64,000 nucleotides of DNA from JACQFZ01 sp045810625 (GCA_045810625.1 JBJMVQ010000030.1:1-64000), one strand, 5' to 3'; numbered from the stretch's first letter, positions 20,422 to 30,692 are shown. The notes: generated by a model from the letters alone, not told the origin. Translations and numbers: made by a program.

Positions 20422-20985
20422 ATGGAAAAACCAATGAGATCGATCGTTGTTTTTGTTGCGGCTTTGCTTGTTTCGGCTTCCGCGTTCGCCGCCCCTGCCT
20501 CCAGCTACGAAATCGAAGTCCTGGTTTTCGAGACGAAATTCCCCGAATGGGAAGCGTCTGAACTTTGGACGCATGTCGCACGTCCCGCGGAAGCGGCGAC
20601 GACCGGCACCGAGGCGCTGCCGCCGACGGCGGAGTTCTCGTCCATGATCTCGGCATTTCGCGCCGACAGCCATTACCGCGTGCTGCTGCACAAACATTGG
20701 GTGCAGCCCGCAGAGTCGAAAGGAACCGGGACGCCGGTACCGCTCACGACTCCGGATAAGGAGCTGAACGGCGGCATCAAGTTCTACCTGAGCCGTTTCC
20801 TGCATTTGGAGCTGAATGTTGCGTATCAGCCGCAACCGGGACCGGTGGGTGGCGTCGATAAGTCGGCCGACAACCCGCCGACGTACATCATCAACGAGCA
20901 ACGGCGCATCAAGAGCAACGAGTTGAACTACTTCGACCACCCGAAGTTCGGCGTGCTCGTCCGAGTCACGCCGGTAACGGGGTGA
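20422..20985 (+). CDS. CsiV-family periplasmic protein
   Basis: The 187-residue precursor has a signal peptide (from MRSIVVFVAALLVSASAFA) and the YEIEVLVFETKFPEWEASEL opening typical of the CsiV/PF10972 family, found next to mfd in many gammaproteobacteria. The C-terminal half contains LNGGIKFYLSRFLHLELNVA and the tail KSNELNYFDHPKFGVLVRVT, also conserved. CsiV of Vibrio cholerae was described as a peptidoglycan-binding protein; the general role is poorly known. Two ATGs (20422 and 20434) are possible; the second puts the signal peptide at the very start. Confidence 0.8.
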   Translation: MEKPMRSIVVFVAALLVSASAFAAPASSYEIEVLVFETKFPEWEASELWTHVARPAEAATTGTEALPPTAEFSSMISAFRADSHYRVLLHKHWVQPAESKGTGTPVPLTTPDKELNGGIKFYLSRFLHLELNVAYQPQPGPVGGVDKSADNPPTYIINEQRRIKSNELNYFDHPKFGVLVRVTPVTG

Positions 20986-20988
20986 CGC

Positions 20989-21738
20989 TCAGTCGGTGAC
21001 GACGAGCGGAATGGCGTGTTCCAGGAGCGAGCGCACCTTGGTCATGCCCTGCTCCAGGTACGCCTCGATCTCGCGCAGGCTGATCGTTTTCTCTTCCTTG
21101 CCGGCGGCGCGATTCACCACCACCCCGATAGTTGCATAACGTAGATCGAGCTCGCGCGCTAGCGCGGCTTCCGGCATGCCGGTCATACCGACGATGTCTC
21201 CGCCGTCGCGCTCGATGCGACGAATCTCCGCCGCCGATTCGAAACGCGGACCCTGCGTGGCGGCATAAGTACCGCGCTCCGTGGCGGCGATTCCGGCGCG
21301 CCGCGCCGCTTCGATCAAAATGCCGCGCAGCTCCTGGCTGTAGGGATATGTGAAATCGACGTGCGTGACTTTCTTGTTTTCGCCGTCAAAAAACGTGTGC
21401 GCGCGTCCGTACGTGTAGTCGATGATCTGATCCGGGAACACAAGGTCCGCGGCATTCAGATGATCCGCAATACCGCCGACCGCGGCGACCGCGATCACGC
21501 GCTGTATGCCGACCTGCTTGAGCGCCCAAATATTCGCACGGTAGTTGATCTGATGCGGGGGGATCGTGTGATTCGGCCCGTGGCGCGGAAGAAATACGAC
21601 CTCCTTACCGCTCAACCGGCCATATACCATGGGCGCCGACGGCTCGCCGTACGGTGTGCGCACTACCTCGTGCCGCGTTATCTGCAGATTGTTGAGCCGG
21701 GTAAGGCCGCTGCCTCCGATGATCGCTACCGTCGTCAT
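20989..21738 (-). CDS. mtnP: S-methyl-5'-thioinosine/5'-thioadenosine phosphorylase
   Basis: The protein belongs to the MTAP/PNP family: it cleaves methylthio-purine nucleosides with phosphate, giving methylthioribose-1-phosphate and a free base. From ATG 21738 it has 249 residues with VAIIGGSGLTRL, FLPRHGPNHTIPPHQINYRA and ATQGPRFESAAEI. In the pseudomonads, where the next gene is likewise hpt, the close homologue prefers methylthioinosine. The ATG overlaps the hpt stop (ATGA), so product hypoxanthine could be used directly by Hpt. The preference for inosine over adenosine is inferred from the neighbour, not proven by residues. Confidence 0.88.
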   Translation of the reverse strand: MTTVAIIGGSGLTRLNNLQITRHEVVRTPYGEPSAPMVYGRLSGKEVVFLPRHGPNHTIPPHQINYRANIWALKQVGIQRVIAVAAVGGIADHLNAADLVFPDQIIDYTYGRAHTFFDGENKKVTHVDFTYPYSQELRGILIEAARRAGIAATERGTYAATQGPRFESAAEIRRIERDGGDIVGMTGMPEAALARELDLRYATIGVVVNRAAGKEEKTISLREIEAYLEQGMTKVRSLLEHAIPLVVTD

Positions 21739-22292
21739 TTCGGCTCCGCTTCCGCAAAAATACCGGGCGCATTGCGCAGGTAACCTTTGTAGTCCATGCC
21801 GTATCCGAAGACGTAACGATCCGGAACATCGAGACCCTTGAAGTCCACGGTCACGTTCCCGGCGCGCGCGCGATTCTTCACCACCAGCACTGCTTTCTGG
21901 ACCTCCGCCGCTCCATCCGTGCGATAGCGCGCTTCGATGGCGCTCAGGGTGTCGCCTTCGTCGAGAATGTCGTCGACCAGGAGCACCGTGCGGCCGCGCG
22001 GATCCTGCGAAGGACCGACGCGCCAATCGAGGCTTCCGCCGTGCAGCTTGTCGCCGTAGCGCGTGGCGTGCACGTAGTCGATCTCGAGCGGGAATTGCAG
22101 ACGCGGCAGGAGCTTACCGAATGGAACGACGCCGCCGGTCATGATGCAAACCAATAGCGGATTCTTCGCTGCAAGCTGTGCTGTAATCTCGCGCGCCATA
22201 CGATCGAGCGCCGCTTCGACGGCATCGACGGCATAGAGCCGATCGGCTTGCTGCAAAACCCGCCAGGCTTGTTCGGGACTGATCGCTTTCAA
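21735..22292 (-). CDS. hpt: hypoxanthine-guanine phosphoribosyltransferase
   Basis: Hpt joins hypoxanthine or guanine to PRPP. The 185-residue protein has the PRPP motif VLLVDDILDEGDTL near residue 105-118, the flexible-loop region YVHATRYGDKLHGGSLDW and the purine-binding PDRYVFGYGMDYKGYLRNAP. It is coupled to mtnP downstream. Upstream, galU ends 96 bases away, and no terminator was seen there, so transcription from the glycan locus may run through. Confidence 0.93.
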   Translation of the reverse strand: MKAISPEQAWRVLQQADRLYAVDAVEAALDRMAREITAQLAAKNPLLVCIMTGGVVPFGKLLPRLQFPLEIDYVHATRYGDKLHGGSLDWRVGPSQDPRGRTVLLVDDILDEGDTLSAIEARYRTDGAAEVQKAVLVVKNRARAGNVTVDFKGLDVPDRYVFGYGMDYKGYLRNAPGIFAEAEPK

Positions 22293-22388
22293 AACGCGCG
22301 CGGTCTCAGTTGACGCGGAAAAAGTCTCGCGCGAGTGCCCGCGCGACGGAAAGGGATTATATAGGCGTGCGGTAAGGTGCGAAAGCGG

Positions 22389-23258
22389 CTACAGCTTCAG
22401 ACTTCTCAGGTAATCGCGAAAGTTTGAATTCAAATCCGGATGGTCGAGCGCAAACTCGACCGTCGCTTGCAGATAGCCGAGCTTGCTTCCGCAATCGTAG
22501 CGCTTCCCGGTGAACTCGTAGGCCAGCACCTGCTCCTCGGCGAGCAACGCCGCGATGCCATCGGTCAGCTGAATCTCACCGCCGGCGCCCGGGCGGACGT
22601 TGCGCAACATGTCGAAGATGCGCGGCGACAGGATGTAGCGGCCGACCACCGCCAGATTGGACGGCGCCTGCTTGGGGTCCGGCTTTTCGACGATGGATCG
22701 CACCCGATACAACCGCTCCGCGATCGGCTCGGGATCGACGATACCGTAACTGCTCGATTCTTCGCGCGCGACGCGCTGCACGCCGATGATCGAGCAGCGA
22801 TGCCGGCGGTACACGTCAACCATCTGCTGCAGCACCGACGGGGTGCCCCGAATCACGTCGTCCGCCAGAATGACGGCGAACGCCTCGTTGCCCACCACCG
22901 GCCACGCACAAAGAATCGCATGCCCGAGGCCCAACGCCTCGGGCTGGCGCGTATAGATGCAGCTCGCCTGATCCGGCAGGACGTTGCGCACGCAGTCGAG
23001 CAGCGCGCGCTTCCCTTTCGCTTCGAGCTCGTTCTCGAGCTCGTAGGCCTTGTCGAAATGATCCTCGATAGCGCGCTTGTGTTTGCCCGTCACGAAGATG
23101 AGCTGATTCGCCCCGGCCGCGATCGCCTCTTCCGCCGCGTATTGAATGATCGGCTTGTCGACGATGGGCAGAATTTCCTTCGGCGCCGCCTTGGTTGCGG
23201 GCAGAAACCGCGTACCCAGTCCGGCAACAGGGAAAACCGCTTTCATCACGCGCTCCAT
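22389..23258 (-). CDS. galU: UTP-glucose-1-phosphate uridylyltransferase
   Basis: GalU makes UDP-glucose. The 289-residue protein has [60 protein letters not shown] and the [11 protein letters not shown] segment. Start 23258 ([10 protein letters not shown]) is supported by GGAGGTGA about 10 bases upstream; an ATG four codons later is also possible. It follows ugd by 10 bases; the pair turns glucose-1-phosphate into UDP-glucose and then UDP-glucuronate for the uronate-containing glycan suggested by the rest of the locus. Confidence 0.95.
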   Translation of the reverse strand: MERVMKAVFPVAGLGTRFLPATKAAPKEILPIVDKPIIQYAAEEAIAAGANQLIFVTGKHKRAIEDHFDKAYELENELEAKGKRALLDCVRNVLPDQASCIYTRQPEALGLGHAILCAWPVVGNEAFAVILADDVIRGTPSVLQQMVDVYRRHRCSIIGVQRVAREESSSYGIVDPEPIAERLYRVRSIVEKPDPKQAPSNLAVVGRYILSPRIFDMLRNVRPGAGGEIQLTDGIAALLAEEQVLAYEFTGKRYDCGSKLGYLQATVEFALDHPDLNSNFRDYLRSLKL

Positions 23259-23268
23259 CGTTGTTATC

Positions 23269-24600
23269 TCACCTCCCGATGCCGTAGTACGTGAAACCGG
23301 CTTCGCGAAGTGCGCGCGGATCGTACTGGTTGCGTCCATCGAACACAATCGGCTGCTTCATCTGACTCTTGATTCGGGCGAAGTCCGGATGGCGAAAGGG
23401 CTTCCACTCCGTCACCAGCACCATCGCGTCGACGCCGACGACCGCGTCATATTGATGATCGACGAGACGTAACTGACCGGAGTCGAACCAGCGCGCAGGG
23501 AGATCGCGGCGCGCCACCTCCATCGCCGCCGGATCGTACGCTTTGATGCGCGCGCCGGCGCCGATCAACTGCTCGAGCAGCACGACGGCCGGCGCCTCGC
23601 GCATATCGTCGGTGCCCGGTTTGAAGGCGAGCCCCCAGAGCCCGAACGTGCGGTTCTTGATGTCACTGCCGAAGTGTCGCGCGATCTTCTCGAACAGCAC
23701 GCGATGCTGCGCGCGATTGCGGCTCTCGACCGCGTGCAACATCTGCGGATCGAAGTCGGCAGTGCGCGCCATATGAACGAGCGCCCGCACGTCTTTCGGA
23801 AAGCACGATCCACCGTAACCGACGCCCGGATAGATGAACGAGTAGCCGATGCGCGCATCGGAGCCGATGCCGATGCGTACGTTTTCAACGTCCACGCCGA
23901 GACGATCGCACAAGCTCGCGATCTCGTTCATGAACGAAATCTTCGTGGCGAGCATCGCGTTCGCGGCGTACTTGGTCATCTCGGCGTCGCGCACGCCCAT
24001 GAAGATGATGCGCTCGTGCGTGCGCATGAACGGTCCGTACAGCTCGCGCAGGATCTCGCGCGCGCGTTCGCTCTCGGATCCGATGATGATGCGATCCGGG
24101 CGCATGAAATCCTGAACTGCATCGCCTTCCTTCAGAAATTCCGGATTGCTGACGACGTCGAACGGAAAACGAAGTCCGCGCTTATCCAGCTCGCCCTGGA
24201 TAACCGCCTGCACCTTTTCCGCCGTCCCGACCGGAACGGTGGATTTGTCCACGATTACGCTGTACTCGGTCAGGGTCTGGCCGAGATCTTTGGCGACAGC
24301 GAGCACGTACTGTAGATCCGCCGACCCGTCCTCTCCGGGCGGCGTGCCCACCGCGATGAAATAAACCGGCGCGCGTGTGGTCGGATCCTTGAGGGAAGTC
24401 GCGAATTTCAGCCGGCCTTCCTTGTAGTTACCGAGTACGATCGGCTCGAGCCCCGGCTCGTAGATCGGCAGGACGCCCTCCCGTAACCGAGCGATCTTGC
24501 GCTCGTCGACATCGACGCATGTCACATCGTTGCCCATTTCGGCGAGACACGCGCCCGTCACGAGGCCGACGTACCCGGTGCCTATTACAGTCAGCTTCAC
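23269..24600 (-). CDS. ugd: UDP-glucose 6-dehydrogenase
   Basis: Ugd oxidises UDP-glucose to UDP-glucuronate with 2 NAD. It starts with GTG at 24600 ([20 protein letters not shown]), preceded by GGAGAGGAA, and has 443 residues. The catalytic Cys lies in [20 protein letters not shown], and the Glu of [11 protein letters not shown] and the C-terminal [20 protein letters not shown] are in place. GTG and the galE stop overlap (GTGA). Its product is substrate for the UDP-glucuronate 4-epimerase at 55697-56704. Confidence 0.96.
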   Translation of the reverse strand: MKLTVIGTGYVGLVTGACLAEMGNDVTCVDVDERKIARLREGVLPIYEPGLEPIVLGNYKEGRLKFATSLKDPTTRAPVYFIAVGTPPGEDGSADLQYVLAVAKDLGQTLTEYSVIVDKSTVPVGTAEKVQAVIQGELDKRGLRFPFDVVSNPEFLKEGDAVQDFMRPDRIIIGSESERAREILRELYGPFMRTHERIIFMGVRDAEMTKYAANAMLATKISFMNEIASLCDRLGVDVENVRIGIGSDARIGYSFIYPGVGYGGSCFPKDVRALVHMARTADFDPQMLHAVESRNRAQHRVLFEKIARHFGSDIKNRTFGLWGLAFKPGTDDMREAPAVVLLEQLIGAGARIKAYDPAAMEVARRDLPARWFDSGQLRLVDHQYDAVVGVDAMVLVTEWKPFRHPDFARIKSQMKQPIVFDGRNQYDPRALREAGFTYYGIGR

Positions 24601-25601
24601 GGAATGTTCCTCTCCAGATTCGATCGTTGTTGCATCAATTTCTGTTCCCACGCCCACGCATGCCGGACGATGGTGGCGAGGTCCCGATACTTCGGGCGCC
24701 AACCAAGCTCCGCCACCGCTCGTTTCGAGTCGGCGACCAGCACACTCGGGTCGCCTGCGCGCCGCGGTCCGTATTGAACCGGAACCGCGCGGCCCGTCAC
24801 CTGCTCCGCCGTCGCAATGATTTGTCGGACCGAGAACCCGTTGCCATTGCCGAGGTTATAAGCGGCGCTCATTCCACCGTCCAGCAGCCGCTCCAGCGCC
24901 CGTACATGCGCCTGGCAAAGGTCATCCACGTGAATGTAGTCGCGGACGCAGGTTCCGTCCGGCGTCGGATAATCGGTCCCGAAAATCGTAATTGCAGCGC
25001 GGCGCCCCGATGCGGCTTGCAGCACCAAGGGGATCAGATGCGTCTCAGGCGAATGGCGCTCGCCGAGCTGCCCTTCCGGATCCGCTCCCGCGGCGTTGAA
25101 GTAGCGCAAGCTCACCGAGCGCAGTCCGTAGGCTCGATCAAAGTCCGCGAGCATACGCTCAACGGCCAGCTTCGAAAAGCCATACGGATTGACCGGAACG
25201 GCCGGATGGGTCTCGTCGAGAGGCGTGTACTTCGGCTCGCCAAAAATGGCCGCCGATGAGGAGAAGATGAACCGATTCACGCCCGCGGCGCGCATCGCGG
25301 CGAGCAGGTTCAGGCTACCGCTCAAGTTGACACGGTAATAGTCGGCCGGCCGCTCGACCGATTCGCCGACCTGTATCAACGATGCGAAATGAAGCACGGC
25401 GTCGAACCGATGACGCTCGAAGACCGCTGTCAGCTCGTCCGCACGGGTGATGTCCGCTTCGACGAACTCACCACCGATAATCGCCTCGCGATGACCGTTC
25501 GAGAGATTGTCGAGCACAACCACATTGGCGCCGCTCTCCAGGAGCGCCTTTACCATGTGGGAACCGATGTAGCCGGCGCCGCCGGTCACGAGAACTTTCA
25601 T
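24597..25601 (-). CDS. galE: UDP-glucose 4-epimerase
   Basis: GalE interconverts UDP-glucose and UDP-galactose (sometimes the N-acetyl forms). The 334-residue SDR protein has the NAD site VLVTGGAGYIGSHMVKALLE, Ser in FIFSSSAAIFGEP, Tyr-X3-Lys in NPYGFSKLAVE and PTPDGTCVRDYIHVDDLCQA. In the last position of YGFSK the catalytic Tyr and Lys are present. It is coupled to ugd, 9 bases after the wbpM-type gene. Confidence 0.93.
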   Translation of the reverse strand: MKVLVTGGAGYIGSHMVKALLESGANVVVLDNLSNGHREAIIGGEFVEADITRADELTAVFERHRFDAVLHFASLIQVGESVERPADYYRVNLSGSLNLLAAMRAAGVNRFIFSSSAAIFGEPKYTPLDETHPAVPVNPYGFSKLAVERMLADFDRAYGLRSVSLRYFNAAGADPEGQLGERHSPETHLIPLVLQAASGRRAAITIFGTDYPTPDGTCVRDYIHVDDLCQAHVRALERLLDGGMSAAYNLGNGNGFSVRQIIATAEQVTGRAVPVQYGPRRAGDPSVLVADSKRAVAELGWRPKYRDLATIVRHAWAWEQKLMQQRSNLERNIP

Positions 25602-25610
25602 CGGGCCGCC

Positions 25611-27479
25611 CTACTTCGTCACGACCCGGGGGGCCGCGCGATCTTTGGTCGCCTCGTTCTCGCTCGACAACTGGATGAACCGTTCGAGCAGCACGCGAAG
25701 CTGCGTGGCGTCATTCGCTTCACATGCGCGTTCCATGGCGTCGATCTCCCAGTCGGCGACCGTCAATCCGACGATCCGACTACGCGCGAGCAACGTCTTG
25801 GGATACGATGTCGGAATCAACTCCTCCGCGCGATGAAACAGCTCTTCGTGCGGCTTCTCGCCTGGACGCAACCCGGTATAGGCGACCTCGATATCCTCTC
25901 CCGGCTTTTTGCCGGAAAGAAGAATCAATTGCTCCGCGAGGTACTTGATATTGATCGGCTCGCCCATGTCGAGCACGAAAATTTCGCCCCCGTGACCGAT
26001 GCTGCTCGCTTGGAGGATGAGCTGCGCGGCCTCGGGAATCGTCATGAAATAGCGCGTGACGTTCGGATCAGTGACCGTCACCGGCCCGCCGTCGGCGATC
26101 TGCTTTTGAAATAGCGGAATGACGCTGCCCGCGGATCCGAGCACGTTGCCGAATCGCACCGTGACGAATTGCGTCTGCGAATGCTCGTTCAGACTCTGGC
26201 AATAGCTCTCCGCAATGAGCTTCGTCGCCCCCATCACGTTCCCCGGATTTACGGCTTTGTCGGTGGAGATGAGCACGAACGAGTGCGCTTTGTACTTGTT
26301 TACCGCGCGCGCCAGCGTCCGCGTCGCCAATACGTTGTTACGCACGGCGGCGCGGATTTGTCCTTCCAGCATCGGTACATGTTTGTACGCTGCGGCGTGA
26401 AAAACGATGTCGGGGCGATGCTCGCGCAGCACCTCGTCGATCAATACCGGATCGCCGACGTCGCCGAGCGTCGTCGTGAGGGGGAGCTGCGGAAACGAAC
26501 GACGCAACTCCAGATCAATCGTATACAAGTTGAATTCGCTCCGCTCGACGATCACCAACCGGGCGGGCTGCAAGCTCGCGATTTGCCGGCACAGCTCGGA
26601 ACCGATCGAGCCGCCCCCGCCGGTCACGAGCACGCATCTTCCACGGCTGCTTTGACGGATCGCGCTCCAGTCGAGCGTCACCGGCTCGCGTCCAAGCAGG
26701 TCGTCGATCTTCACGTCGCGCAATGCGCGGATAGTGGCCTTGCCGCTGACGAGATCTTCGAGCGGCGGCAACGTACGAAACGGAATTCGCGTCTTCTCGC
26801 AGATGCCGACGATACGGCGCATCTCGCGCGAACGCACGGACGGCAGCGCGATAACGATGACATCGACGCGCCCGACCAGCTTCGGAATATCCTCCGTCGT
26901 GCCGAGGACCGGGACGCCGTGAATCTCTTTGCCATCCTTCTTGACGTCATCGTCGACGAACCCGACCGGCTCGTATTCGCGCCCCGGGTCGCGCAGCAAA
27001 TCGCGAACCAACATCTCGCCGAATCGTCCGGCGCCGACGATGAGCGTTTTCTTTCCGACGCCCTGATAGAGCTTCCGATCCTTGATCCAGCGATACACGA
27101 ATCGCGGACCGCCCACGAGCACAGAAAGCAGCAGCCCGTATATGACGGGCACGGAACGCGGAATGCCCTCCATACGAGTGAGCAGAAAGATAACGACGCT
27201 CGTGATCGCAGTCCCGACGAGAACGGCTTTGGTGATTCGCACGAGATCCGGCATCGACGCGAAACGCCAGATCCCGCGATAGAGACCGAAGTACGAAAAC
27301 AAGGCCCCCTGTACCGCGACGACGACGAACAAGGTGCTGAGCGCCGCTCCGAAAAACTCGATGGGCACGTCTTCCAGATTGAAGCGCAGCCAGAATGCGC
27401 CGAGCCACGCAAGCGGAATCATCAGCAGGTCGTGCGTAAACGCCGCCGATCGATTGCGAAACCGCTCAATCCACATCAT
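25611..27479 (-). CDS. wbpM: membrane-bound UDP-GlcNAc 4,6-dehydratase, WbpM/FlaA1 family
   Basis: WbpM-type enzymes convert UDP-GlcNAc to the 4-keto-6-deoxy sugar, the branch point for QuiNAc, FucNAc and bacillosamine. The 622-residue protein has four hydrophobic helices in the first ~130 residues, a CoA-binding-like Rossmann domain (TLIVGAGRFGEMLVRDLLRD) and the catalytic SDR domain starting CVLVTGGGGSIGSELCRQIA near residue 283. STDKAVNPGNVMGATKLIAE holds the catalytic region, with Met in place of the usual Tyr, as is typical of this subfamily. It lies at the downstream end of the locus, as in P. aeruginosa, and works with the next two genes. Confidence 0.93.
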   Translation of the reverse strand: MMWIERFRNRSAAFTHDLLMIPLAWLGAFWLRFNLEDVPIEFFGAALSTLFVVVAVQGALFSYFGLYRGIWRFASMPDLVRITKAVLVGTAITSVVIFLLTRMEGIPRSVPVIYGLLLSVLVGGPRFVYRWIKDRKLYQGVGKKTLIVGAGRFGEMLVRDLLRDPGREYEPVGFVDDDVKKDGKEIHGVPVLGTTEDIPKLVGRVDVIVIALPSVRSREMRRIVGICEKTRIPFRTLPPLEDLVSGKATIRALRDVKIDDLLGREPVTLDWSAIRQSSRGRCVLVTGGGGSIGSELCRQIASLQPARLVIVERSEFNLYTIDLELRRSFPQLPLTTTLGDVGDPVLIDEVLREHRPDIVFHAAAYKHVPMLEGQIRAAVRNNVLATRTLARAVNKYKAHSFVLISTDKAVNPGNVMGATKLIAESYCQSLNEHSQTQFVTVRFGNVLGSAGSVIPLFQKQIADGGPVTVTDPNVTRYFMTIPEAAQLILQASSIGHGGEIFVLDMGEPINIKYLAEQLILLSGKKPGEDIEVAYTGLRPGEKPHEELFHRAEELIPTSYPKTLLARSRIVGLTVADWEIDAMERACEANDATQLRVLLERFIQLSSENEATKDRAAPRVVTK

Positions 27480-27498
27480 GGGAGATTCTTATTCGGAT

Positions 27499-28539
27499 TT
27501 ATGTATGCCGCAGCCTGGCGCGCGCCGCGTGCCGCTCTTTTTTTTCGATGACGGTAAAGAGCAGAAGATACGTAACGGCCCACATTCCTATGAGCCCCCA
27601 TTGCCACGAGTCCGAACGGCCAAGCGAGAGAATCGCGGACACTCCGGACAGAACCATCAGCACGTAGCTGAACAGCGTTGTTCTGCGATGTGTCCACCCC
27701 ATCCGAACCAAACGTTGATAGTAATGAGTCTTGTGAGGAGTCCAGATCGGCTCGCGACGAAGCAAGCGACGACTTAAAGTAATAGTAGCATCTACGACAA
27801 AGGGCGAGAACACAAAGACGCTGGTCCAAAGAGGGAAAAGACCCTCACGATCCGCCCACAACGCGCACGCCGACGCCAAGAAGCCCAACACGGATGAACC
27901 CGAATCGCCCATGAAAATGCGCGCGGGCGGAAAGTTGAAAACGAGAAAGCCGGCGGCGCTTGCGGCGACGATCGCGCTGAACAGCGCGAACAGCGAATTG
28001 CCCGCAATGCCGCCGAGGACAGCGAATGTCCCGAATCCGAATACCGCCATTCCGCCGGCCAAGCCGTCGATGCCATCCATGAAGTTGTACAGATTCGTCA
28101 TCCACACCACGAACAACACGCTGAGCGCCCACAGCAAAACGGCTGGCAACACGGCATCGATCCCTGGCAACGCTACGCGACTCAAACCGAAACCCGCGAC
28201 GAGCAGGAGCACGGACGCCCCTATGTGAACGGCAAGCCGCACACTCACGGGAAGACCGAGTCGATCGTCCAGCAGCGATACAACGCCGATGACCAACGCG
28301 GCGCCAACGATCACACCAAGATCGCCCGCACCGTATGTAAACGCTACGTAGACGATACCGGCTAGCAAGCCTGCCCATATCGCCAACCCGCCGGTTCTCG
28401 GGACGGGCGTGGTGTGCAGCGAACGATCATTGGGATGGTCGAGAATTTTAAACGGTGCGGCAGGGTGCGCCAGAAGATACGTGGCGACACAAGCGATCAC
28501 GAACGCCAACAACACCGTCACCGGCAGCAGCTCACTCAT
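27499..28539 (-). CDS. wbpL: undecaprenyl-phosphate sugar-1-phosphate transferase, WbpL/WecA family
   Basis: WbpL-type polyprenol transferases attach the first sugar phosphate of an O unit to undecaprenyl phosphate in the inner membrane. The 346-residue protein has about ten hydrophobic helices and the family motifs HPNDRSLHTTPVPRTGGLAI, LYNFMDGIDGLAGGMAVFGF and NFPPARIFMGDSGSSVLGFL, plus a basic TPHKTHYYQRLVRMGWTHRR loop. In P. aeruginosa the substrate is UDP-FucNAc or UDP-QuiNAc, made by WbpM plus WbpK/WbpV, which matches its neighbours here. The exact sugar is inferred. Confidence 0.92.
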   Translation of the reverse strand: MSELLPVTVLLAFVIACVATYLLAHPAAPFKILDHPNDRSLHTTPVPRTGGLAIWAGLLAGIVYVAFTYGAGDLGVIVGAALVIGVVSLLDDRLGLPVSVRLAVHIGASVLLLVAGFGLSRVALPGIDAVLPAVLLWALSVLFVVWMTNLYNFMDGIDGLAGGMAVFGFGTFAVLGGIAGNSLFALFSAIVAASAAGFLVFNFPPARIFMGDSGSSVLGFLASACALWADREGLFPLWTSVFVFSPFVVDATITLSRRLLRREPIWTPHKTHYYQRLVRMGWTHRRTTLFSYVLMVLSGVSAILSLGRSDSWQWGLIGMWAVTYLLLFTVIEKKERHAARARLRHT

Positions 28540-28566
28540 AACGTCTCGACGTTCGCCGTCCGCTAC

Positions 28567-29523
28567 TCATGCCCTTTTTTCGCCGCCATAGTGCGCGACG
28601 GTCGCGCGTAGCCCTTCCTCTACCGTCAGCGCCGGCGCCCAATTGAGCCGTTCACGCGCCTTCGAAGGGTCGACCTGCAGCGACGCCAGCAACCGCTGCG
28701 CGAGCGCACCCCGTCCGGCAATGGTTGCCGCCTTTGCAAGCAGCGCGGGCGGCACGGAGAAGAGCCGCGCCGGACGACCCATGGCGCGCGCCAAGCGTCG
28801 AATCAGCTCCGGCGTCGATAAATCCTCGCCGTCGCTGATCAAGAACGCCTCGCCGGCGGCATTGGAATGGGTGATGCACGTCGCGATGAAATCCGTCAGA
28901 TTGTCGAGCGCCACGATGCTGCGGCGATTGTCCACGGCACCGAACGGCAGCGGTATTCCCATCTCGATCACGCGTATCAGCGCGCGGAAATTCGCCTTTA
29001 CGCCGGGCCCATAAACCAGCGGCGGGCGGATCACGACGATCTCGATACCCGTTTGCGCCGCAATCTCTCGCAACCCTAACTCCGCTTCGTGTTTGCTAAC
29101 GGCGTATGCGTCTTCGGGTTGCAGCGTATCGTCTTCTCGGTACGCGCGCGCGCCACCCTCTCCATGTACTTTTACGGTACTCAGAAATATCAGCCGCCTC
29201 GTGCCGGCGACCGCCGCCTGCCGCGCGAGATTGCACGCGCCATCGACATTGATGCGGCGAAAATCGCTGCGCGCCTCGGCATCTGCGCGCTGCAGGTGCA
29301 CACGCGCGGCAAGATGAATAACGACATCGACTCCCGTGAGCGCTGAACGCCAGTGAGTCGATGCCGAGACGTCCGGGATGTGCGCGACATCGACTCGCTG
29401 CATATCGCCTTCGTCAGAATGGCGACGAGTAGCAATACGCACCTCGTAGCGCCCCTCGTCGAGCAATCGCTTGACGAGCGCACGGCCGATGAAACCGCTT
29501 GCACCCGTGACCATCACCCGCAC
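28567..29523 (-). CDS. wbpV: NAD-dependent sugar reductase/epimerase, WbpV/WbpK-like
   Basis: The 318-residue SDR protein has the NAD site VMVTGASGFIGRALVKRLLD, a catalytic region FLSTVKVHGEGG and YAVSKHEAELGL (Tyr-X3-Lys), and RPPLVYGPGVKANFRALIRV. This subgroup reduces UDP-4-keto-6-deoxy-GlcNAc to UDP-QuiNAc or UDP-FucNAc and sits beside wbpL and wbpM in O-antigen loci, as here. The GTG start at 29523 gives the usual MRVMVTG N-terminus; an ATG at 29514 overlaps the upstream stop. It could also be a UDP-sugar 4-epimerase. Confidence 0.8.
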   Translation of the reverse strand: MRVMVTGASGFIGRALVKRLLDEGRYEVRIATRRHSDEGDMQRVDVAHIPDVSASTHWRSALTGVDVVIHLAARVHLQRADAEARSDFRRINVDGACNLARQAAVAGTRRLIFLSTVKVHGEGGARAYREDDTLQPEDAYAVSKHEAELGLREIAAQTGIEIVVIRPPLVYGPGVKANFRALIRVIEMGIPLPFGAVDNRRSIVALDNLTDFIATCITHSNAAGEAFLISDGEDLSTPELIRRLARAMGRPARLFSVPPALLAKAATIAGRGALAQRLLASLQVDPSKARERLNWAPALTVEEGLRATVAHYGGEKRA

Positions 29524-30644
29524 CGCACAAGCTCCTGGTAGATATTCAATGTTTCGCGAACGACCTGCTCGATCCCGAACTCCCTTTCCGCGATCTGGCG
29601 GCCGCGTGCACCCATCACTGTCCGTAACGCGGGATCGTCGATGAGGGTGCGCAAGCTTCGGGCAAGTGCCGCGGCGTCACGCGGGGGAACGAGAAATCCG
29701 TTGTATCCGGGTCGTACGACTTCGCGGCATCCCGGCACGTCGGTAGTCACGATAGGACGTGCACTCGCAACCGCCTCCAACAATGCTTTTGGCAATCCTT
29801 CGCGATATGACGGCAGACAGACAACATGCGCTTGCGCGTAGACGCTCGGCATGTCTTCCCTGAACCCCCACCACTCAATCGGCCCGGAGGCAGTCCACTC
29901 TCGGAGCATCTCGACGGACACCGCCGCAGGGTTGTGCCGATCTATATCCCCGACGAGCGCGAACCGCGCCCTGACACCCTCGGCTTTCAATATACGCGCG
30001 GCCTCCACGAATTCGCCGACACCTTTGTCCCACAACATGCGCGCCGGCAGAATGATCAGCGTTTCATTCGCCGGAGGAGCACATGGAATGTACCGGGCGA
30101 GATCCACGCCTGACCCGCGAATCAGTCTGGCTCGATCGGGATTGACTATTCCCGCGGCCAAGAACGCCGCCCGATCATCCGCGTTTTGAAAGATAACCAG
30201 TCCTCGCGCACGCTTGAGCGAAACGCGATATGCGAGTTTCACTACCCATCGACGCAACCGAGCCGTCAGACCACGCGCGATGAAAACGTATCCGAGCCCC
30301 GGTACCGCGCTGACCAACGCCGGCGAGCCGAGCAGCCGGACGACGATGCCCCCGTACAACACAGGTTTGATCGTTACCGTGTGCACGATCGTCGGCCGCA
30401 AGATGCGCAGCAGACGAATCAAGGACATCAGCGTCTGAAGCTCCCGGCCGACATTGAGACCGGCGCGCATAAAAGGAACAGGATGGAAATGTATTCCGGC
30501 TTGGGTAATCGCACCGACCGCGGACCCCGCCGGCGCGGCGACGTGGACGTCAAAACCTGTCGCTTTAGCCGCGACAGCGACAGGCAGGCGGTGCGATACG
30601 AAGAACGCGGCGTCGTTGACGACGTATAGTAGTTTTACGGACAC
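29514..30644 (-). CDS. glycosyltransferase, GT4 family
   Basis: The 376-residue protein has a GT-B fold. Its C-terminal nucleotide-sugar domain contains LIILPARMLWDKGVGEFVEA and the E-X7-E motif in EGLPKALLEAVASARPIV followed by TDVPGCREVV. The N-terminal half carries the acceptor domain with HTVTIKPVLYGGIVVRLLG, similar to PglA-type enzymes that add the second sugar to UndPP-linked bacillosamine or QuiNAc. It is next to wbpV-wbpL, so it may add the second sugar of the O unit. The start is GTG at 30644. Donor and linkage are unknown. Confidence 0.88.
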   Translation of the reverse strand: MSVKLLYVVNDAAFFVSHRLPVAVAAKATGFDVHVAAPAGSAVGAITQAGIHFHPVPFMRAGLNVGRELQTLMSLIRLLRILRPTIVHTVTIKPVLYGGIVVRLLGSPALVSAVPGLGYVFIARGLTARLRRWVVKLAYRVSLKRARGLVIFQNADDRAAFLAAGIVNPDRARLIRGSGVDLARYIPCAPPANETLIILPARMLWDKGVGEFVEAARILKAEGVRARFALVGDIDRHNPAAVSVEMLREWTASGPIEWWGFREDMPSVYAQAHVVCLPSYREGLPKALLEAVASARPIVTTDVPGCREVVRPGYNGFLVPPRDAAALARSLRTLIDDPALRTVMGARGRQIAEREFGIEQVVRETLNIYQELVRCG

Positions 30645-30692
30645 GGAAAATCGTAGTGGGCCCGCCCCCTGTTGGTTCGGGCGAACGCCGCG